This document shows, piece after piece, positions 23,901-35,660 of a DNA stretch of 64,000 bases. The stretch's first letter is position 1, and the number at the start of each line of letters is the position of its first letter. Both the position numbers and the translations under genes were made by a program. The stretch is from NCBI GenBank assembly GCA_947311845.1, contig CAMZMU010000123.1, positions 14,298,484 to 14,362,483 of the forward strand, written 5' to 3'. The notes beneath the pieces were generated by a model that saw only the letters and a program-made list of their open reading frames with translations, ran no database searches and was not told the origin of the DNA. This DNA comes from Poa pratensis (taxonomy: Eukaryota; Streptophyta; Magnoliopsida; Poales; Poaceae).

Positions 23901-26534
23901 CTAGTATGGGTATTCCCTAGAATTTCCTAGTATTTAGGATTTGTTTGGGTATAAAATCCATTGTGTGGCATGATTTTAGAAAGTGTTGTTTGAACATCAG
24001 TAGCCTTTCATATCTACTGATATTATGGCATGTCACCTCTGGTTGCTTATTATTTTGTTCTTAGCAAAGCTCGATTAGTTAGGTTTATGGGTAGGATTAC
24101 TTAGAACTCCCTAGCATGAGTAGCTCTTGTGTCTAGTTTATGTTTTAGTGATTTTTACAAATAGCCAGAGGATACTTAACCTCTTAATGCCTTGTTATGA
24201 AAGTGGAACACCCACTGGTTCCATTGCATTCTGACTGAAAAGTAGGGTTCTCAACCCTAAGCATGTTTGTAGCAACCTTTTTGTCAACTAGATGTGAGTA
24301 GTTGTTTCCCTTTTGAGGATTGAGTGATTGATGTGTGGTGAAGTATTTTGGCTTGCAGAGAATAATGGGTGACTTAACTTTTGTCTGAAGCATTTCCTGT
24401 TTAAATGAAGATGTTAGTTGCTCATCCTTGCCTAAGATAATTTTGAGATCTATGGCCCTAACTTGTGTATAAGTGTTAGACTACTGATTAGTATAAGCCC
24501 TTGTAAGTGTAGATCCTAGTTTGTTGCTTGAATAATTAGTTTGATGCTTGTAGTTGTTATTTGTTTGTGCACCACTTGTGGTTTTGTTTGGTGTATTGAT
24601 TGTTGTTTATTTCTCCGTTTGCGACGCTAGAAAATAACGCTACCGGAGTGGTTTTTGGAGAGAATTGATCGAGGAAGGATGGGATTTTTATTATATTGAT
24701 CAACAAGGAGAAGTCCAGGGACATTATGCTGAAACCAGGCAAGCTACTTCACTGAGCTTGCATCTATATACATCTATTTTGATTCACATGTTTTACGTAA
24801 AAAGAGCATAAGTGATTTATGTGGTGTTTGCCACTAAAGCTATGATTTTGAAAACCCTTTTCCACAATACAAGTTCATTAGTGAGACACCCGATATAGAG
24901 GTGTTAGTAGTGTGCAGTAATTTCTAAATGTATTTGTTTTTACTCAAAAGCTTTCTATGAAACTCTCTTGGTGAGATCACGATCCACCCAAGTTTTGGTT
25001 AAAAGTATTTTGCTATGAAAATTGGAAATGATTTTGAAAGCCTTTTCAAAAGTATATGAAAAACTATTTTGCCACCCTATGTAGAAGTATCAGTTTGTTT
25101 ATATAAAACTATAGGATGGGAAAAACATTGATTATTCAAAACTCCCTTTTCAAATCCGTGGATAAAATATGGTATACCGGGATGTCGGTATGGAAGTGGA
25201 GAAATGGAGTATGGTGATGTTTATGAAAAATGCACATTGTGTCTTTGTACTATGACTACCAGCCGATAACCTGTGCGACCACATTTACCCACATATGGGA
25301 AAGGGCGTAGTCATATAATTTGCTCGTGTTAGTACTGGATGCCTCAACAACGAGGATGACCTCGTTCCATGAGGGGATGGTTTGGTGACCTGCCCCTGAC
25401 CCGGGTCCTCTAAAGAGAAGACTGCCAGCTGAGTTGGTATGTATGAATTGGAGTAGAGGATTTGTAGGGCCATTAAAATTCGCCGGGCAGAACTACGAAG
25501 TCCTCACACTTAGTTTCCGACGGGCATGGATTTAAGTGTCGATGGAACCGGTTTCGTAGCGGTAGGATCCTATACTAGCATGAGCAAAGGACAGGCTATG
25601 GCCGGGAACTCAACTTCGCATACCCCTGGTATGGCGGGACGTGGCTGACACGATGAGTGACCGGATGGGTGTGGGAAAAGCGTGCTACCTCTGCAGAGGG
25701 TAAACAAACTATTCGAATAGCCGAGTCCTCGGATATGGACAGTTGGGAGGCTGTCCTAAGACCATGTGCAAGTTTTACAAAGTTTTGAGTTTGAAAGGAA
25801 AATGAAGTGGAGATTGTTTTATGCAACTGTACCAATGAGTTGGTATGAGGTTGCTGGAAAATGAGTGACCCTGAAGGGGCTATGTTCGGAAAAGGAGAAG
25901 TTTTGGAGAAAGGGACAAGATGGTGATCTTCGAGGAAAAGTTTTAAAAGAGATTTCTTGCCTTTTTAAATAAAGGTTTATTTTCGAGAAAAATGTTTAAA
26001 AAGACTTCTTACCTTTTTCAACAAAGATAGCGAGAAAACGACTTTCCAAAATGTTTTGTCTTCAACAAGATTAAAAAACTACTCTTCCCTTTTTCAATAA
26101 AGGTATAGAGATGTTTTTCTAAAAATAAAGGTTTTTTTTGAAAGATTATCAAAACTAGTGCATGCTCAAGTTGGGGTAGTTTGCGAGTACAATCAAATGT
26201 ACTCATATTGGTTTCGTCCCTGGCTATTGTCTTAGCCAGATTTTAAAGAGGAGCAGTTCGAAGAAGAGGAGTTCACTGGCGTCTTTGCGAACTAGGGCGC
26301 TTCCCAGTCAGCTGCCTGTAGGGTTAAGGCGAATGACTTGGGCTCCACGTTGTTTGGTGATTTCCGCTGCAAGTACCTGTTGAAGCTTATGACTTCAATC
26401 CCGTAAGTATATTTATTCGGTATTTATGGATGTCCTGTGATGCCAATTCGAGTTATGTGCAACAACAGACTGATCATGGGATTGTTGCAGGAAACATAAC
26501 GAGTATCTCGGATAGTTAATCCGGGGTCCTCACA
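20952..26534 (+). repeat. LTR1 of the LARD array
   Basis: Runs from TGTAAATCCC (the expected CA of TGTAACATCCC is lost) to GTCCTCACA. The primer site follows five bases later. A GC-rich segment at 22440-23215 contains an open frame of 190 codons (22715-23287), present also in LTR2 and LTR3 but without a recognised domain. It is flanked by AT-rich DNA. Small deletions cluster before about 21260; beyond that LTR1 is nearly identical to LTR2 and LTR3. Confidence 0.9.
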
Positions 26535-26538
26535 GACT

Positions 26539-26550
26539 TGGTATCAGAGC
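26539..26550 (+). other. Primer binding site of INT1, initiator tRNA-Met
   Basis: TGGTATCAGAGC, complementary to the 3' end of plant initiator tRNA-Met, lies four bases after the LTR1 end. Confidence 0.9.
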
Positions 26551-27399
26551 CATCCTGACTGTAACAGACCTTAGTTAGCATGGACGTTAGTTAGGAAAGC
26601 AAATATTTTGTTAAAAATATATATATATATACCAAAAATATATCTTTATCTAGGGAAGTCCAAAAATGACTTCCACTCTTCTCATCCTCTAAAATAATTT
26701 CTGAGTCTTACCCTTCTATTTTAAAATTTACCAAGGATTTCTCTACTCCCTCTTACCTGTTCAAAATATTTGGCGATGAATCCAATGGAGACCTAATTAG
26801 CTAGCACCTGCAAGAAGAAGCATCCATCTCAAATACTCAACATTCAACATCAAGGTCATTGGTCTACAAATGCCAAGATCATCGATATCAACAAATCAAG
26901 AGATCTCCGAAGACCTCCAACAACTCTACTCAAGCGCGAATTCGACCCTCCCACTTCTTCCGGCAGAAGCCTAAGGAGACAAAGTGAAGACTTCATCAAC
27001 CATGTTCACCCACAACCCATAGGAAAAACATATGATAGGAACTTTAGTTATACTACCCGACTACCACGAGTATTAGGCGTCCATTGGTACTAAATGTACC
27101 TTGTGTGTTTATTGTTTGTTTGTGGTGTTCCCCTACAGTGAGCCCGATGGATTTGACCCATCCCCGCCTAACCGGCATGGCCAGGCGTCGGTCCACAGTA
27201 AGGTGCAGTAGAACTTGTCTCACAGCATGGGAGACGCTCGCCGGGTTCTTCCCTGAGAAGGAACTGCCACAACCCAGATTATATGAAACCCCGTTCTATC
27301 CGCCATCTATCCCCACCCTCACTCACGTCCTTAGCAACCCAACTCTCTTGAGGCAGGAATCCCGCGTCCTTATTCTTTACCCAGAGCCAAAATAACCCA

Positions 27400-28029
27400 A
27401 TGGCAAACCCCAGGGTCATTCTGGAAACCACTGCTGAGGATCATGGCGGGTTTCCGCTGATGCTTTGGAAGGCCGTCTGCCATTTTCTTGGTAACCCTGC
27501 TCGCCCTCGATATGTGGTGTTCGAGGACTCACTCTTGCCTGCCGGGGGTGAATTTCAAGCAGAAGTGCACATCGGCTCGTGTCCGTTGGGCACAAGTCAA
27601 CCCTACCTGATCCAAGGCAGGAGCATGCCTACTCTTAGTCAAGCCATCCAGGTAGCAGCCTGGGAAGCTCTTGTCCGTCTCCGGTACTCGGAACCGGCGA
27701 TAGCAATGAGTCGAGCCTTCCACTTTCTCCCAGCCAGACCCCAGCCAGGTGTGGCGACTATCCAAACTCCTCTTACGGCGGAAGTCGACCCGGCCGTAAT
27801 CACCCTGGTTACTTACGGGGCTGCAATGACAAAGTTCAGCCATTCCCTAATGGATGAACTCATGACCACAAGGCGTCACCTTGGTCGTGCTCGCCTGGAA
27901 CTGTGTCAAGCCAGGAACCCACCTATCCTCCACACTGGGCAAGCTCGGAGTACAGGACTCCCGTTCCCCGATGATTTGTTGGATCGTAGTCTTGATGCAT
28001 CTGTGGCACAAGCACTGGCCCGAGTTTAG
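27400..28029 (+). CDS. LARD internal ORF, dsRBD-like protein (copy 1)
   Basis: A 209-codon frame starting at MANPRVILETT. Residues about 17-95 have the order helix, strand, strand, strand, helix. Visible signposts are PRY (36-38), EFQAEVHIG (51-59), G73 and AAWEAL (86-91). This follows the layout of double-stranded RNA binding domains, which carry conserved Y, F and AAxxAL positions. The usual lysines before the last helix are absent, so RNA binding is uncertain. Residues about 150-172 could form a helix. The TAG stop at 28027-28029 is followed in the same frame by 44 more sense codons up to a TAG at 28162, suggesting a recent nonsense change. The true function is unknown; gag or a movement-like role was not supported. 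Confidence 0.55.
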   Translation: MANPRVILETTAEDHGGFPLMLWKAVCHFLGNPARPRYVVFEDSLLPAGGEFQAEVHIGSCPLGTSQPYLIQGRSMPTLSQAIQVAAWEALVRLRYSEPAIAMSRAFHFLPARPQPGVATIQTPLTAEVDPAVITLVTYGAAMTKFSHSLMDELMTTRRHLGRARLELCQARNPPILHTGQARSTGLPFPDDLLDRSLDASVAQALARV

Positions 28030-29098
28030 CAGCACCCCCAAGAGCATGGTGTAATCCTCGAAGGTGTGCCTGTAGATCTCCACCCCGCGGAAGATGAAGA
28101 AGTGAACACCACTCTTCGTCTCGGCCACGCTCCACCGACAACCAGAGGCCGTCAAGCAGAATAGAACCCATGCTTAGTTAGCCTGATCTGCGCTTGTAGG
28201 TCGGCAAGGTTGTTGCTTGTGTGTTGTTAAAGTTGGTGTAAGCTGTTTGGTTGATGTCAAATCAGCCCCTGATAAAACCTTGTGCTCGATCCTCTTGTTA
28301 ACTGTGAGATTGGGAAACCAGTCATAAGGTGTGTTGATTGTTCATTGTTACTTGTGTTGCTTGTTGGAGTGAATTAAAAATCTTGAACCCAAAAATAAAA
28401 TGGGAAACAGCTACACAATTTGACTTGTGACCTTCTCAACCCTAGAAATTACTATTTTTCCTTCCTACAAGAATTCAGAGAAGTGATAATATAATCACTC
28501 TCAACTTATTCATATTACTTTCCTCTCTCAAATATTTTCTTCAAGAACCTATATTTCAAATCCCATTTCTTTCTTTATTTCTTTAGATTATCACCTATGT
28601 CACCTGAGATTTAACCCCAAAATCAAATACCATTATTTTCTAATGAGCAAAATATTTTGGGTGTGTTGCACCAGTTAATCATTAAGTGGAAGTATTTGAG
28701 GAGACACTGTAACAACGGTGCCCCGCTCACTTGATGATAACTCGTGTGTAGGTTTGAAAAACTATCTACCCAGTGTTATTTATGGATCTCCCCAATTGGG
28801 ATAAACCATATGCCACCCGCAAGGTTATACTCTACCGAGACATTTTCTCAGTAGCAAGCTCTCCTATCTGAATACCCGTACCTCTATACCTCAATGAATG
28901 CTGCAAGACCAGAGTTGTGGCAACCAAGAAAATTTCGAAAATGCAAATCTTGTCCCAGTTCATCAACGAAGACAAGATCGATACAACCACGGAGTTCAGT
29001 ACAGAAGCGAGAATTTCAGAAAAACCGAGGATACAAGTTCTACTCCTACTAAGAACACTGCCAGCACTCAGCCCGGATGCAACGGCACCCAGAGATTC

Positions 29099-29488
29099 CT
29101 ACTCCCTCTCGAGCTCCCTGACGCCACCGGAGGATGAGCCTGGCTCACCCGAAGCCGCGTCACGAGCCGCGCAACGGCGACGGACGGCTCGAGCAGCCTG
29201 CTCACCTCCAGCGGGAAGATCTGCCACTTCATCCACCGGCACTGCAGCTGGTTCCTCCACCACAGCTGGCTCCCCCGCCGCAGCCTGCTCCTCCGTCGCA
29301 GCACTAGCCCCAGCGCCAGACCACAAATTGCACAAGGCCACGGCTAGGAGGACCACCGCCATGAACAGCAGGGTATACACCATCGAAATCAAGAACACGA
29401 AGAGCACGAAGATAATGAAGCCCTCGATGAAGCCCGCATCCTCCATCATATCGACGTAGGCTCGGAAGAAATCACTAGTGAAGCCCAT
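29099..29488 (-). CDS. Antisense ORF, small membrane-spanning protein (copy 1)
   Basis: A 129-codon frame opposite to the element, starting at a strong context (ACCATGG). Residues about 24-56 are uninterrupted hydrophobic (FIIFVLFVFLISM then VYTLLFMAVVLLAVAL), enough for one or two membrane helices. The rest is an Ala/Glu/Val-rich tail that ends in arginine-rich and Ser/Gly segments. To its right the minus strand looks like a plant leader (pyrimidine-rich at about 29720-29780), with a TATA-like GATATAAGAA at 29831-29840. Antisense ORFs near the 3' LTR are known in some Ty3/gypsy lineages (for example maize Grande), so it may be an element gene or a captured host fragment. No family was recognised. 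Confidence 0.45.
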   Translation of the reverse strand: MGFTSDFFRAYVDMMEDAGFIEGFIIFVLFVFLISMVYTLLFMAVVLLAVALCNLWSGAGASAATEEQAAAGEPAVVEEPAAVPVDEVADLPAGGEQAARAVRRRCAARDAASGEPGSSSGGVRELERE

Positions 29489-29830
29489 GGTGACGATGCG
29501 ATAGGAGAAATATTTTCGAAGGTTACTAATTTATAACCAGAGCTCGGACGCCGCTCCTCGACACCGCTTTGCAAGGGAAAGAAGAGGAATCCCGAGCAGT
29601 ACTCGCCTTAGTGGCGCAAAACCATCTAGGCGTTGTGTCCCAAAGCCGTGTCTGCCGCTGCATCGACGGACCGCACGCGCAGCAGTGCCGCAGGGGAGTG
29701 CTTCGCGCACTAAGAGGTGGACGGGTGTGAAACCAGGGAGAGCAAGGAGGAAGAAGAGAAGAAAGGGAAGGAGAGACTGCCAGGTGGACCTCGGGCCCAC
29801 ACGTCAGTGAGTAAACGGTTCAATCCCGTG

Positions 29831-29964
29831 TTCTTATATCCTTTATTCTAAATCGTATCCCTCGCTTTCCCAGTATCCTTTGCAAAAGAAATCCCTCTGG
29901 ATAATCCAATCCCCACTGTGTCCTTGAGCCAATTATTGGTGGCACGGATATTTTGGTATAAAAG
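29831..29964. promoter_or_regulatory. Divergent TATA-like pair beside the polypurine tract
   Basis: On the minus strand GATATAAGAA (29831-29840) faces the antisense ORF. On the plus strand TATAAAAG (29957-29964) faces LTR2. The boxes are about 117 bp apart and occur again at 38940-38949 and 39066-39073. Function is inferred from sequence only. Confidence 0.4.
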
Positions 29965-30043
29965 AACCCCTGCATCTCCCCAAAACCCGTGCCCCCGCAT
30001 TCCCCTGTACCCCCGGGCAAATCTCGAGGACGAGATTTATTTT

Positions 30044-30055
30044 AAGGGGGGAAGG
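30044..30055 (+). other. Polypurine tract before LTR2
   Basis: AAGGGGGGAAGG, three bases before the LTR2 TG. This is the expected second-strand primer of an LTR retrotransposon. Confidence 0.85.
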
Positions 30056-30058
30056 ATC

Positions 30059-33000
30059 TGTAACATCCCAAATTTTGGAACCAAGAAAAACTTAGTTTTA
30101 CCAGACCCCAAAATTCGGAACCAACAAAAACTTCTTGAAATGTTTCACTGATGATTGTTTTCTTCTCTTCCCATTGCTATGTTTAACTTGTGTGACTTGT
30201 TTGTCTTGAATGCATCATCCTTGTGGTTGTTGTGATGTTGATCTTGTTGTGTTTGTTGCTTGTGTGGGTGATTCCTTTGTTGTGCTTAAACACTGAAATA
30301 AAACATCTTTGACAACTAATTTGGAATGTGACTTAAAACTTAAAACAAACTTCTCAAATTATTCAACCAATAGAAGTTAAGGTCATGAGTTAGAGAAATG
30401 ATCTTAATATATTAATCTATCTACCTCACTCTCTATTTCTCTCAAGCAAATATTTTCTTTATGAACTTAAAATTCCATGGATGAGGTAAAAAGATGCCCA
30501 CCTCATTCTCATCCCCCTCTTCTCAAAAGTGTATAGTTACCCCTTAATTTTATTTAAACTATGAAATCCTATTTTTATTCTCTTGATTCAAAGGATACTC
30601 AAAAGCCCTATTTTATTCTTACGCTGAAAATCTTGAGAAAAACCCCTGACATGCTCATGGTCATGTGTGACCTAAATGAGCATCACCACCACCTCGCATA
30701 TCTTAAACCCTTGAAGGAACCTTGACCAATACATCTCTGGACCTATCTTCACTCCTGTTGTCAGATAGCATTTCCAGACCCTTACCATTTGGTTAAATCT
30801 GGGACATGTTGGAAATGCATCCTGGTATATCTCATCTACTCCATCTCATCTTCCATATCAAATCAATAATTAAAAAGATTTGAAGATTGTTTGCCTATTT
30901 ATCCATCTTCACTTTGTGGCCTAATCAAAGTAGTGGCCATTGCTCCTGTATTTAATACCATCCTTTCACCCTGTGGTTATTGGAAATTTGGCCTATGTGC
31001 CAATGCACCACCACACCACCCATCCTTGACATCCACGCTCTCCATGTAAGCTATTGGTTAAAATTTTGGAGATCAACCCACCCTTATTCTCATGAGCTCT
31101 TCATGGCTAGTCCTTATTGAAATTCCTGAAAACTGTTTTAAAACCCAACTTCATTATTTCGCATGAAATGATGAATATTTTCAAAATACAAGGTATTTAA
31201 AAAAACCAGTTTTGTGTTTTATATCATGAACCATCTCTTCTCACTTCAAAAACAATTCTTCTTGACCCTTTTTATTATCACCATTAATCATCTTTTCAAA
31301 ATGGGCAAAAATGCCAAAATCAAACCCTATGAACAAATACTGTCCAAAACATTTTATTTTAAAACACCAATTTTTGTGGAGCCTCCACATGTTGTGGGGA
31401 GGTTACCTGAATAATTTCAGAATTTTCTAAAATGTTTTAGTACCCCAATTAAATCCCTAAAATGTTTCTGGTTTTAAAAGAAATTGGAAGAAACAGAGAA
31501 GAGGAAAACTTCAGGGGGGTTTTCTGTAAAAACGTCATTGACCTCCTGTAGCTGACGGCGCCCGACGCTGCGCCATGCTGCCGTGCTCGCTGCGCCGCCG
31601 TGCTCCCTCCTGCAGGTCACCGAGCTCCACGCCGCCGTGCTCCTCACGCCGCGCCTTGCTGCTCGACAAGAGGAGACTCCTCCCACACGACTCCTCTGCC
31701 TCCCACCTGCTCCCTGCTCCTCTGCCTCCACCTCCCTCCGCACGCCACCGTGCCACGCTCCTCCTCGCAGTTGCGGAGCGGATAAGAAGGCCCCCGAGGC
31801 TCTCCTCTGCTCCCCCTCCTCACTTATTTGCTCACCCCCTGCTCCCTCTCCCTCTCCTCTTTCTTCCTCCAAAATCGAACTTTATCCCCGGATGCCGTCG
31901 TGCATCGCCGGCGATTGAAGCTTCCCCGGCCAAATCCAAGCGCACCAGGAGATTCACCGCGTCGCCCTCTCCGTCCTAGTCCAAGGAATCAAGCTGGGAA
32001 GCTGCAGATCGAGCGGGCCGTCTGCATTCTCTTCATTCCCGGCCGCCGCTTGTCGAGCAAGCTCGCGGGTGCCACGGACCTCCGTTCTCCGCCATTCTTG
32101 CACCCCTGTGATCCCCTTCTTCTGCTCTATCTAATGGACATCACCTTTCCTTCTAGGACCCCCGGAGTCGTCGGCGCCGTCCTCGCCCAGAGCTCCTGCC
32201 CGTCGCCGCGTGCTCTGTGCGTGCTGTCGAGGAAGAAGATGATGGCGTACCGCTTCGCCTCGCGCGAGCTAGCGGGCCGGCCCATCACCGCACGATCGGA
32301 TCTGGGCAGATCTGGCCCAACTCCTTTTTTTTTCTGGAGGTTGATTCCTTTCTGTGTATTTCTGTTCTGTCCTCTTAGTTTAATTCAAAATAAAATATGA
32401 AAACCCTGGATCTGCCCAACCCAAAAATCATGGAGGTACCCTAGCATGTTTTTAACCAGATCCAAGTGGTAGATCCACTTTTGGACAAATACTTCTAGAT
32501 AAATAAAATGGAAGGCAAAAACACTGGTTTTCACCAAAAACTCAATAACTATTTTCCTAGGATAGCTAATTTTGCAAACTCAACTGTTTTGAAAAGCCCT
32601 AAGTGTTACCTAGCAGTAGCAATTGGCCTCTTATGCAAATTATCTTCCTAAATAAAATGGCTTGCAATTTGGTATGTGACCAGAGGGCTCTTTTAGGATT
32701 TTTGTAAATTGTTTGGTGATGATTTTTGGTGTGAATCCACTTGTGTGATCTTCTGTATGATTAGGAGCACCTAATCCTAGCTTGGTGTGATTTTTAGAGC
32801 TATAGATTATCGTTGGTGTATTTAACTAGTTGTTATGCTTTTCTGTTAATTATTGTTTATAGTTTTATTTAACTATATAGGATGTGTTAGTGTTTCTTTT
32901 GTGTTTTCTAGCATGTATAAGGGTAATACTATCTGTTATGAGTGTGTTAACTCTTGTTTATAGCATGTTAGGAAAAGTTTAGTGTTGCTTGTGTTCATTA

Positions 33001-35644
33001 GGGAATACTATCACTAGTATGGGTATTCCCTAGAATTTCCTAGTATTTAGGATTTGTTTGGGTATAAAATCCATTGTGTGGCATGATTTTAGAAAGTGTT
33101 GTTTGAACATCAGTAGCCTTTCATATCTACTGATATTATGGCATGTCACCTCTGGTTGCTTATTATTTTGTTCTTAGCAAAGCTCGATTAGTTAGGTTTA
33201 TGGGTAGGATTACTTAGAACTCCCTAGCATGAGTAGCTCTTGTGTCTAGTTTATGTTTTAGTGATTTTTACAAATAGCCAGAGGATACTTAACCTCTTAA
33301 TGCCTTGTTATGAAAGTGGAACACCCACTGGTTCCATTGCATTCTGACTGAAAAGTAGGGTTCTCAACCCTAAGCATGTTTGTAGCAACCTTTTTGTCAA
33401 CTAGATGTGAGTAGTTGTTTCCCTTTTGAGGATTGAGTGATTGATGTGTGGTGAAGTATTTTGGCTTGCAGAGAATAATGGGTGACTTAACTTTTGTCTG
33501 AAGCATTTCCTGTTTAAATGAAGATGTTAGTTGCTCATCCTTGCCTAAGATAATTTTGAGATCTATGGCCCTAACTTGTGTATAAGTGTTAGACTACTGA
33601 TTAGTATAAGCCCTTGTAAGTGTAGATCCTAGTTTGTTGCTTGAATAATTAGTTTGATGCTTGTAGTTGTTATTTGTTTGTGCACCACTTGTGGTTTTGT
33701 TTGGTGTATTGATTGTTGTTTATTTCTCCGTTTGCGACGCTAGAAAATAACGCTACCGGAGTGGTTTTTGGAGAGAATTGATCGAGGAAGGATGGGATTT
33801 TTATTATATTGATCAACAAGGAGAAGTCCAGGGACATTATGCTGAAACCAGGCAAGCTACTTCACTGAGCTTGCATCTATATACATCTATTTTGATTCAC
33901 ATGTTTTACGTAAAAAGAGCATAAGTGATTTATGTGGTGTTTGCCACTAAAGCTATGATTTTGAAAACCCTTTTCCACAATACAAGTTCATTAGTGAGAC
34001 ACCCGATATAGAGGTGTTAGTAGTGTGCAGTAATTTCTAAATGTATTTGTTTTTACTCAAAAGCTTTCTATGAAACTCTCTTGGTGAGATTACGATCCAC
34101 CCAAGTTTTGGTTAAAAGTATTTTGCTATGAAAATTGGAAATGATTTTGAAAGCCTTTTCAAAAGTATATGAAAAACTATTTTGCCACCCTATGTAGAAG
34201 TATCAGTTTGTTTATATAAAACTATAGGATGGGAAAAACATTGATTATTCAAAACTCCTTTTCAAATCCGTGGATAAAATATGGTATACCGGGATGTCGG
34301 TATGGAAGTGGAGAAATGGAGTATGGTGATGTTTATGAAAAATGCACATTGTGTCTTTGTACTATGACTACCAGCCGATAACCTGTGCGACCACATTTAC
34401 CCACATATGGGAAAGGGCGTAGTCATATAATTTGCTCGTGTTAGTACTGGATGCCTCAACAACGAGGATGACCTCGTTCCATGAGGGGATGGTTTGGTGA
34501 CCTGCCCCTGACCCGGGTCCTCTAAAGAGAAGACTGCCAGCTGAGTTGGTATGTATGAATTGGAGTAGAGGATTTGTAGGGCCATTAAAATTCGCCGGGC
34601 AGAACTACGAAGTCCTCACACTTAGTTTCCGACGGGCATGGATTTAAGTGTCGATGGAACCGGTTTCGTAGCGGTAGGATCCTATACTAGCATGAGCAAA
34701 GGACAGGCTATGGCCGGGAACTCAACTTCGCATACCCCTGGTATGGCGGGACGTGGCTGACACGATGAGTGACCGGATGGGTGTGGGAAAAGCGTGCTAC
34801 CTCTGCAGAGGGTAAACAAACTATTCGAATAGCCGAGTCCTCGGATATGGACAGTTGGGAGGCTGTCCTAAGACCATGTGCAAGTTTTACAAAGTTTTGA
34901 GTTTGAAAGGAAAATGAAGTGGAGATTGTTTTATGCAACTGTACCAATGAGTTGGTATGAGGTTGCTGGAAAATGAGTGACCCTGAAGGGGCTATGTTCG
35001 GAAAAGGAGAAGTTTTGGAGAAAGGGACAAGATGGTGATCTTCGAGGAAAAGTTTTAAAAGGATTTCTTGCCTTTTTAAATAAAGGTTTATTTTCGAGAA
35101 AAATGTTTAAAAAGACTTCTTACCTTTTTCAACAAAGATAGCGAGAAAACGACTTTCCAAAATGTTTTGTCTTCAACAAGATTAAAAAACTACTCTTCCC
35201 TTTTTCAATAAAGGTATAGAGATGTTTTTCTAAAAATAAAGGTTTTTTTTTAAGATTATCAAAACTAGTGCATGCTCAAGTTGGGGTAGTTTGCGAGTAC
35301 AATCAAATGTACTCATATTGGTTTCGTCCCTGGCTATTGTCTTAGCCAGATTTTAAAGAGGAGCAGTTCGAAGAAGAGGAGTTCACTGGCGTCTTTGCGA
35401 ACTAGGGCGCTTCCCAGTCAGCTGCCTGTAGGGTTAAGGCGAATGACTTGGGCTCCACGTTGTTTGGTGATTTCCGCTGCAAGTACCTGTTGAAGCTTAT
35501 GACTTCAATCCCGTAAGTATATTTATTCGGTATTTATGGATGTCCTGTGATGCCAATTCGAGTTATGTGCAACAACAGACTGATCATGGGATTGTTGCAG
35601 GAAACATAACGAGTATCTCGGATAGTTAATCCGGGGTCCTCACA
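30059..35644 (+). repeat. LTR2 of the LARD array, shared by two units
   Basis: TGTAACATCCC to GTCCTCACA. It serves as the 3' LTR of INT1 and the 5' LTR of INT2. Private changes seen by eye include GAGATTACG (C in LTR1 and LTR3) near 34088 and one-base losses near 31738 and 34257. Confidence 0.92.
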
Positions 35645-35648
35645 GACT

Positions 35649-35660
35649 TGGTATCAGAGC
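35649..35660 (+). other. Primer binding site of INT2, initiator tRNA-Met
   Basis: TGGTATCAGAGC four bases after the LTR2 end, as in INT1. Confidence 0.9.

Larger units (their letters stand above)
26535..30058 (+). mobile_element. INT1, internal domain of the LARD
   Basis: From the primer site to the polypurine tract. It holds a sense ORF (27400-28029), an AT-rich middle with an (AT)n run near 26618, an Asn/Gln-rich gag-linker-like frame near 28900-29090 and an antisense ORF (29099-29488). No protease, reverse transcriptase, RNase H or integrase was recognised. Confidence 0.85.

Noticed and set aside
27084..27395. 103-codon frame upstream of the LARD sense ORF
   Set aside because: It is frameshifted in INT2, has no domain and no good start context; it may include part of an older coding region but cannot be supported as a gene.
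28898..29459. Sense frames overlapping the antisense membrane ORF
   Set aside because: The 180-codon frame is low-complexity Ala/Ser/Pro, a shadow of the antisense frame. The Asn/Gln-rich part near 28900-29090 could be old gag linker but has no zinc knuckle.
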